This document shows positions 56,036 through 64,000 of a DNA stretch of 64,000 nt, in pieces. The DNA comes from Ancylobacter sonchi (GTDB lineage: Bacteria; Pseudomonadota; Alphaproteobacteria; Rhizobiales; Xanthobacteraceae): assembly GCF_018390695.1 (NCBI RefSeq), contig NZ_JAHBGF010000028.1:682001-746000 (forward strand), in the 5' to 3' direction. A program made the position numbers and the translations under genes. The notes beneath the pieces were generated by a model that searched no databases, was not told where the DNA came from, and worked only from the letters and a program-made list of their open reading frames with translations. Each line of letters begins with the position of its first letter. Position 1 is the stretch's first letter.

Positions 56036-56135
56036 GCGAACGGCCCCTCGATGGACGCGCGGGACTTCCCGCGGCACCCGTCTCGCCCTGCCTGGAACGG
56101 TGCGGGGCATTTGAGGCGATTTGGCGACCGTCTCC

Positions 56136-57542
<1,407 letters not shown>

Positions 57543-57635
57543 GGCGATGCGGTCACGGCGATAGGAGTAACGGGGGCGGCTTGGCCTGATGGCAGGGCGC
57601 CGGCATCAGAACCCCGGCAATATGACAGGGCGACG

Positions 57636-58046
57636 TCAGCCGCCGCCCTCCCCCGGCCCGCCGGCCGCCGGCTCCTCATAGAGCTCCAGCGGCAGCCCGT
57701 CGGGATCGGCGAAGAAGGTGAATCGCCGGCCGGTATAGGGATCGGTCCGCACCGGCTCCACGGCGATGCCGAGGCCGGTCAGCCGGGCGATCTCCCGGTC
57801 GAGCGCGTCGGTGGCGAAGGCGAGGTGGCGCAGCCCGCAGGCCTCCGGCCGGCTGGGGCGAGGTGGCGGGTCGGGAAAGGAGAACAGCTCCAGCCGGGCA
57901 TTGCCGGCATCGAGGTCGCATTTCCACGAGCCGCGCTCGGCGCGGAATACCTCGTTGAGCACCGGAAATCCTAGCGTCTCGCCATAGAAGCGCCGGGAGC
58001 GCGCATAGTCCGAACAGATGATCGCGATGTGATGAATGCCCCGCAT
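57636..58046 (-). CDS. VOC-fold metalloprotein, glyoxalase I-like (YaeR/SMU1112c type)
   Basis: 136-aa vicinal-oxygen-chelate protein. Metal-ligand candidates are H5/H6 (IHHIAIIC), E in ARLELFSFPDPP, H in LRHLAFATD and E in LPLELYE. PEACGLRHLAFA matches the YaeR/SMU1112c group, a lactoylglutathione lyase-like family of unsettled substrate. A glycine-rich tail closes the protein. It lies downstream of an imperfect palindrome and divergent from opp. Confidence 0.85.
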   Translation of the reverse strand: MRGIHHIAIICSDYARSRRFYGETLGFPVLNEVFRAERGSWKCDLDAGNARLELFSFPDPPPRPSRPEACGLRHLAFATDALDREIARLTGLGIAVEPVRTDPYTGRRFTFFADPDGLPLELYEEPAAGGPGEGGG

Positions 58047-58085
58047 GCATGGAGCTTACCCGGAGTCGGCTGGGCGGGACACCAG

Positions 58086-58101
58086 GGTTACAATTGCAAC
58101 C
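58086..58101. promoter_or_regulatory. 16-bp imperfect palindrome in the VOC-opp divergent region
   Basis: GGTTACAATTGCAACC, symmetrical except for one mismatched pair. It lies 40 bases upstream of the VOC start and about 240 upstream of oppA. The symmetry suits a dimeric repressor, possibly controlling the VOC gene. Confidence 0.4.
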
Positions 58102-58342
58102 ACGTGGCGCGCGAAAGGGCTTTCCTGCCGGAAGCGGCGACGTGAAGATCATCCTCCACGAGGCGGGCGGATGACGGGATTCGCGGCTGTCGCGGGGGCT
58201 CCGGCATCCGGCCGGTTATCCACCGATAGTTGCAGGAACGCCCGGCTTCCGTGCGAATTCGCAACAAGCCACTTCGCACAAATCGTCGTCGTGCACTAGA
58301 ACTGTGCAGGCGACGCCAATCTCGCGTGAAAGGAGTGTTCAT

Positions 58343-59917
58343 ATGAACTGCTTCCGATCCCTTCTCATCGCCACGCTGATGCTCGGAGCGGCTGCACTGC
58401 CGGCCGCCGCCGAGTCCGTCTACAACCGCGGCAACTCCGCCGACCCGGAATCGCTCGACCCGCACAAGACCTCGACCATCTACGAGGCGCATATCCTGCG
58501 CGATCTCTATGAAGGCCTGGTCATGCCGAACGCCACCGCCGGCCTCATTCCCGGCGCGGCGGAAAGCTGGACGGTCTCGCCGGACGGCAAGGTCTACACC
58601 TTCAAGCTGCGCGCCGACGGCAAGTGGTCGAACGGCGATCCGGTGACGGCCGACGACTTCGTCTACTCGTTCCGCCGCCTGGAGGATCCGGCCACCGGCG
58701 CCGAATACGCCTCCATGCTCTACGTCATCCAGAACGCCGAGGAAGTGAACACCGGCAAGGCCAAGCCCGAGCAGCTCGGCGTGCGCGCCATCGACCCCGC
58801 GACGCTGGAAGTCACCCTGAAGGCGCCGACGCCGTATTTCCTCGAGATGCTCACCCACCAGTCCACCTATCCGGTGAACAGGAAATCCATGGACGCGCTC
58901 GGCGCCGACTGGATCAAGCCCGGCAAGATGGTCTCCAACGGGCCGTTCACGCTGGCCGAGTTCGTGCCCAACGATCACATCAAGCTGGTGAAGAACCCGA
59001 CCTTTCACGCTGCCGGCGAGGTGAAGCTCGACGCGGTGAACTACGTCCCGACCGAGGACCGCTCCACCGCCATCAAGCGCTTCGAGGCCGGCGAGCTCGA
59101 TTCCAATGACGACCTGCCCACCGAGCAGCTCGCCGATCTCAAGAAGAAGTTCGGCGACCAGGTGAAGGTCGGCCCCTATCTCGGCACCTACTATTACGCG
59201 ATCAAGACCGACAAGGCGCCGTGGAACGACCCGAAGCTGCGCCGCGCCGTCTCCCTGCTGATCGACCGCGACTTCCTCGCCGAGAAGGTGTGGCAGAACT
59301 CCATGATCCCGGCCTATTCCATGGTGCCGCCGGGTATCGAGGGCTACACGCCGTCCGAGGCGGACTACGCCAAGACCTCCCAGTTCGACCGCGAGGACGA
59401 GGCGAAGAAGATCCTGTCCGATCTGGGCTACGGCCCCGGCAAGCCGCTGAAGCTGGAGATCCGCTACAACACCTCGGAGAACCACAAGAACACCGCTGTG
59501 GCGATCCAGGAGCAGCTCAAGCCGTTCGGCATCGAGGTGTCGCTGATCAACACCGACACCAAGACCCATTACGGCCTCTTGGAGCAGAAGGGCGACTACG
59601 ACTATGCCCGCGCCGGCTGGATCGCCGACTACAAGGACCCGGAGACCTTCCTCGGCATCTCGCGCAAGGCGAGCGGCAACAACTACTCGAACTTCAGCAA
59701 TGAATCCTTCGAGAAGCTGATGGGCGAGGCCGCCGCGGCCGGCGGCGACGCCAAGGTCCGTATGGCCAAGCTCGCCGAGGCCGAGAAGGTGCTGATCGAT
59801 CAGCTCGGCAACATGCCGCTGCTCTACTACAGCTACCACAGCATCGTGTCGCCGAAGCTGCAGGGCTGGCAGGCGAACGTGATGGACATCCATCCCTCGC
59901 GCTTCATCAGCAAGTGA
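58343..59917 (+). CDS. oppA: Oligopeptide ABC transporter substrate-binding protein
   Basis: 524-aa periplasmic receptor. Signal peptide MNCFRSLLIATLMLGAAALPAAA; the mature part begins ESVYNRGNSADPESLDPHKT. OppA features include LIPGAAESWTVSPDGKVYTFKLR, WSNGDPVTADDFVYSFRRLEDP and RRAVSLLIDRDFL. AAAGGAG precedes the ATG. It is the first gene of an oppABC-DF operon. Confidence 0.95.
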   Translation: MNCFRSLLIATLMLGAAALPAAAESVYNRGNSADPESLDPHKTSTIYEAHILRDLYEGLVMPNATAGLIPGAAESWTVSPDGKVYTFKLRADGKWSNGDPVTADDFVYSFRRLEDPATGAEYASMLYVIQNAEEVNTGKAKPEQLGVRAIDPATLEVTLKAPTPYFLEMLTHQSTYPVNRKSMDALGADWIKPGKMVSNGPFTLAEFVPNDHIKLVKNPTFHAAGEVKLDAVNYVPTEDRSTAIKRFEAGELDSNDDLPTEQLADLKKKFGDQVKVGPYLGTYYYAIKTDKAPWNDPKLRRAVSLLIDRDFLAEKVWQNSMIPAYSMVPPGIEGYTPSEADYAKTSQFDREDEAKKILSDLGYGPGKPLKLEIRYNTSENHKNTAVAIQEQLKPFGIEVSLINTDTKTHYGLLEQKGDYDYARAGWIADYKDPETFLGISRKASGNNYSNFSNESFEKLMGEAAAAGGDAKVRMAKLAEAEKVLIDQLGNMPLLYYSYHSIVSPKLQGWQANVMDIHPSRFISK

Positions 59918-59995
59918 GCCCCCGGCCGGCAGCGCGACGACCGGAACTGGTCTTCGCGCTGCCGGCCGCCCCTCCCCGACACGAGGACGACTCTC

Positions 59996-60919
59996 TTGCT
60001 GCGCTATGTGCTGCGGCGGCTCCTCACCGCCATCCCGACGCTGTTCCTCATCGTCACCCTGTCCTTCTTCCTGCTGCGGGTGGCACCCGGAGGGCCGTTC
60101 AGCCAGGAACGCGGGCTGAGCCCGGAAGTGCGGGCCAATCTCGAGCGCGTCTACCAGCTCGATGCGCCGCTCTGGCGGCAATATCTCAACTATCTGGCCG
60201 ACTTGCTGCAGGGCAATTTCGGCCCGAGCTACAATCTGCCGGACTTCACCGTGGCCGACCTGTTCCGGGTCGGGCTGCCGGTGTCGATCCAGCTGGGCGC
60301 CTCGGCGCTGATCCTCGCGCTCATCCTCGGCTCGGCGCTCGGCGTCGTCGCCGCGCTCAGGCAGAACCGGGGGGTTGATTATGCCGTGGTGGCGCTCGCC
60401 ACCGCCGGCTCGACGATCCCGACCTTCGTCATCGCGCCGCTCTACCAGCTGGTCTTCGCGCTCACTTTGTCATGGGTGCCGGTCGCCGGCTGGGGCGGCG
60501 GCGCACTGGTCAACAAGATCGGCCCGGTGCTCACCCTCGCTTTGCCGCAGATCGCCATCGTCGCCCGGCTGATGCGCGGGGCGATGATCGAGTCGCTGCG
60601 CGCCAACCATATCCGCACCGCCCGCGCCCTCGGGCTCGGCGGCTGGTCGGTGGTGGTGCGGCACGCGCTGCGCGGCGCCCTGCTGCCGATCATCTCCTAT
60701 GCCGGGCCGGCGGCGGCGGCGCTGCTCACCGGCTCGGTGGTGGTGGAGACCGTCTTCGCCATTCCCGGCGTCGGCCGCTACTTCGTCGATGCGGCGCTGA
60801 ACCGCGACTACACGCTGGTGATGGGCACGGTGGTGGTGATCGCCGTGTTCGTCATCGTGTTCAACCTGATCGTCGACCTTCTCTATGCGCTGGTCGATCC
60901 GCGGGTGCGCTATGACTGA
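59996..60919 (+). CDS. oppB: Oligopeptide ABC transporter permease OppB
   Basis: 307-aa inner-membrane permease beginning LRYVLRRLLTAIPTLFLIVTLSFFLLRVAPGGPF, with coupling helix ESLRANHIRTARALGLGGWSVVVRHALRGALLPII. The start codon is TTG with GAGGA upstream; no ATG is available near the family N-terminus. It overlaps oppC by eight bases. Confidence 0.94.
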   Translation: MLRYVLRRLLTAIPTLFLIVTLSFFLLRVAPGGPFSQERGLSPEVRANLERVYQLDAPLWRQYLNYLADLLQGNFGPSYNLPDFTVADLFRVGLPVSIQLGASALILALILGSALGVVAALRQNRGVDYAVVALATAGSTIPTFVIAPLYQLVFALTLSWVPVAGWGGGALVNKIGPVLTLALPQIAIVARLMRGAMIESLRANHIRTARALGLGGWSVVVRHALRGALLPIISYAGPAAAALLTGSVVVETVFAIPGVGRYFVDAALNRDYTLVMGTVVVIAVFVIVFNLIVDLLYALVDPRVRYD

Positions 60920-62075
60920 CACCGTCCTTCCAGGCCCTGCGGCCACCCCGCCCGCCGCCGCTCCGCCGGCCGCGTCCCCGCCCGCGAAAGGGCGTTCCTT
61001 GTGGATCGACGCCTGGCGGCGGCTCGCCGCCAACCGCGCCGCGGTGGTCAGCGCGGTCTATCTGCTGCTGATGGCGGTCGCCTGCCTCGGCGGCCCGCTG
61101 CTCACCGGGCACGCCTACACCACCATCTACACCGACTATGTCCGCGTGCCGCCGAGCCTCTCCGCCTACCCCAAGCCCGACCAGATCTCCGGCATGCTGG
61201 ACGAGGTGATCCGGCGCATGCGGGTCGAGCTGGTGTCGTGGAACGAGCAGGACGATCGCCTCACCATGACCATCCGCTCGTCGCGGCCGATCGATCCGCG
61301 CGTGGTGCGCTATTTCGACCGCTCGTCGAGCTTCGCCGACCCGAAGGTGGAGACCACCTCCCCCGACGGCCAGACCATGACGCTGAGCACGGCGGTGGCG
61401 AAGCATCATTTCCTGTTCGGCACCGACAATACCGGCCGCGACCTTCTCACGCGCACCCTCATCGCCGGTCGGGTATCGCTCGCCATCGGCCTGCTCGCCG
61501 GGCTCACCGCCGTGATGATCGGCGTCATCTACGGCGCCACCGCCGGCTATCTCGGCGGCCGGGTCGACGACGTGATGATGCGCATCGTCGACGTGCTCTA
61601 TTCGCTGCCCTTCATCTTCCTCGTCATCATGCTGGTGGTGTTCTTCGGCCGGAACTTCGTGCTGATGTTCATCGCGGTCGGCGCGGTGCAATGGCTCGAC
61701 ATGGCGCGCATCGTGCGCGGGCAGGCGCTGTCGATCCGCCGGCAGGAATATGTGCAGGCCGCCACCGCGCTCGGCGTCTCCTCCGCCGGCATATTGTGGC
61801 GGCACGTGGTGCCGAACACGCTCGGCCCGGTGGCGGTCTACATGACGCTGCTGGTGCCGCAGGTGATCCTCCTGGAGAGTTTCCTCTCCTATCTCGGCCT
61901 CGGCGTGCAGGAGCCGCTGACCAGCTGGGGGGTGCTGATCGCGCAGGGCGCGAAGAACATCCCGGCCGCCAACTGGCTGCTGCTGTTCCCCTCGCTGTTC
62001 CTGACCTCGACGCTGTTCGCGCTGAACTTCCTCGGTGACGGCCTGCGCGACGCCCTCGACCCGAAGGACCGCTGA
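60912..62075 (+). CDS. oppC: Oligopeptide ABC transporter permease OppC
   Basis: 387-aa permease. A Pro/Ala-rich cytoplasmic N-terminus is followed by TM1, a large periplasmic loop (about 70-165), and the core with GTDNTGRDLLTRTLIAGRVSLAIG and coupling segment SIRRQEYVQAATALGVSSAGILWRHVVPNTLGPV. The long loop is typical of OppC. It lies two bases before the ATPase gene. Confidence 0.94.
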   Translation: MTDTVLPGPAATPPAAAPPAASPPAKGRSLWIDAWRRLAANRAAVVSAVYLLLMAVACLGGPLLTGHAYTTIYTDYVRVPPSLSAYPKPDQISGMLDEVIRRMRVELVSWNEQDDRLTMTIRSSRPIDPRVVRYFDRSSSFADPKVETTSPDGQTMTLSTAVAKHHFLFGTDNTGRDLLTRTLIAGRVSLAIGLLAGLTAVMIGVIYGATAGYLGGRVDDVMMRIVDVLYSLPFIFLVIMLVVFFGRNFVLMFIAVGAVQWLDMARIVRGQALSIRRQEYVQAATALGVSSAGILWRHVVPNTLGPVAVYMTLLVPQVILLESFLSYLGLGVQEPLTSWGVLIAQGAKNIPAANWLLLFPSLFLTSTLFALNFLGDGLRDALDPKDR

Positions 62076-62076
62076 G

Positions 62077-63720
<1,644 letters not shown>

Positions 63721-63728
63721 TCCCGCAA

Positions 63729-63750
63729 GACGGGCAGTCCCCTGCCCGTC
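63729..63750. terminator. Bidirectional hairpin between opp and the SDR gene
   Basis: Perfect 9-bp stem GACGGGCAG (63729-63737) with 63742-63750 and a TCCC loop, in the 60-bp gap between convergent genes. Confidence 0.6.
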
Positions 63751-63780
63751 CCATGTCGGCCAGCGTCCTGTTTCCCCTGA

Positions 63781-64000
63781 TCAGACGATGAAGTCGACCA
63801 GCCCGCCATCGACGCGCAATGCCGCGCCGGTGGTGGCGGAGGCCAGCGGCGAGGCGATGTAGACCGCCATGTTCGCCACCTCCTCCACGCTGGCCGGCCG
63901 CCCGATGAGCGAGCCCGGCCGGTGCGCCTTGACGAAGTCGGCACCCGCCTGCTCCAGCGTCTTGCCGGCCGCCACCTCATCCTTGAGCATCGCCGCGACG
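63781..64000 (-). CDS. SDR family oxidoreductase, C-terminal part cut by the window edge
   Basis: C-terminal 72 or so residues of a short-chain dehydrogenase. SLIGRPASVEEVANMAVYIASPLASATTGAALRVDGGLVDFIV is the standard SDR C-terminal strand-turn (V-DGG). The gene continues past position 64000, so the catalytic and cofactor motifs are outside the window and the substrate cannot be guessed. Confidence 0.85.
   Translation of the reverse strand, partial: VAAMLKDEVAAGKTLEQAGADFVKAHRPGSLIGRPASVEEVANMAVYIASPLASATTGAALRVDGGLVDFIV

Overview
The window is high-GC DNA with tight, mostly overlapping operons. It suggests a methylotrophic, autotrophic alphaproteobacterium of the Hyphomicrobiales, perhaps Xanthobacteraceae-like; the genus is a guess. 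The evidence is lanthanide-type (XoxF) methanol dehydrogenases, PQQ biosynthesis, formaldehyde-activating enzyme, the tetrahydromethanopterin (H4MPT) C1 pathway, and a complete form IC RuBisCO/Calvin operon, all in about 50 kb. I see no tRNA, rRNA, CRISPR array, insertion sequence or phage gene.

Layout. 0-5 kb (+): an L-idonate/gluconate module (SDR, TRAP dctPQM, zinc L-idonate 5-dehydrogenase). 5.2-7.4 kb: a SoxYZ-like carrier and two uncharacterised periplasmic proteins. 7.4-10.7 kb (-): pqqABCDE. 10.9-13.3 kb (-): a histidine kinase/response regulator pair, followed by two small exported proteins and a short cysteine protein (13.4-14.6 kb). 15.2 kb (+): fae. 16-19 kb (-): an SsuABC/TauABC-type importer and a DUF2380 protein. 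19.3-24.3 kb (+): a five-gene PQQ-catabolism-associated ABC cluster that resembles the lanthanide uptake (lut) cluster of Methylorubrum. 24.3-31.3 kb (-): HXXEE membrane protein, CXXCW rhodanese-like protein, xoxJ, xoxG, xoxF1, a quinoprotein-relay metallohydrolase and a cytochrome c. 31.5-36.6 kb (-): fhcC, fhcD, fhcA, fhcB and a pterin dehydratase. 37.4-40.2 kb (+): mtdB, mch and an ATP-grasp ligase. 40.3-51.2 kb: cbbR (-) divergent from cbbFPTALSX, rpe and cbbY (+). 51.4-53.2 kb (+): a second xoxF. 53.3-58.0 kb (-): DUF1501/DUF1800 pair, chrA and a VOC protein. 58.3-63.7 kb (+): an oppABC-DF peptide transporter. The right edge cuts an SDR gene (-).

How it fits together. XoxF with its cytochrome XoxG, binding protein XoxJ and PQQ oxidises methanol to formaldehyde in the periplasm. 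Fae condenses formaldehyde with H4MPT. MtdB, Mch and the Fhc complex carry the C1 unit to formate. Formate oxidised to CO2 (formate dehydrogenase is not in this window) can be fixed by the CbbR-controlled Calvin operon. The lut-like ABC cluster and the SoxYZ/metallohydrolase/CXXCW proteins are probable accessory systems for metal supply or quinoprotein maturation. No mxaFI genes are present here.
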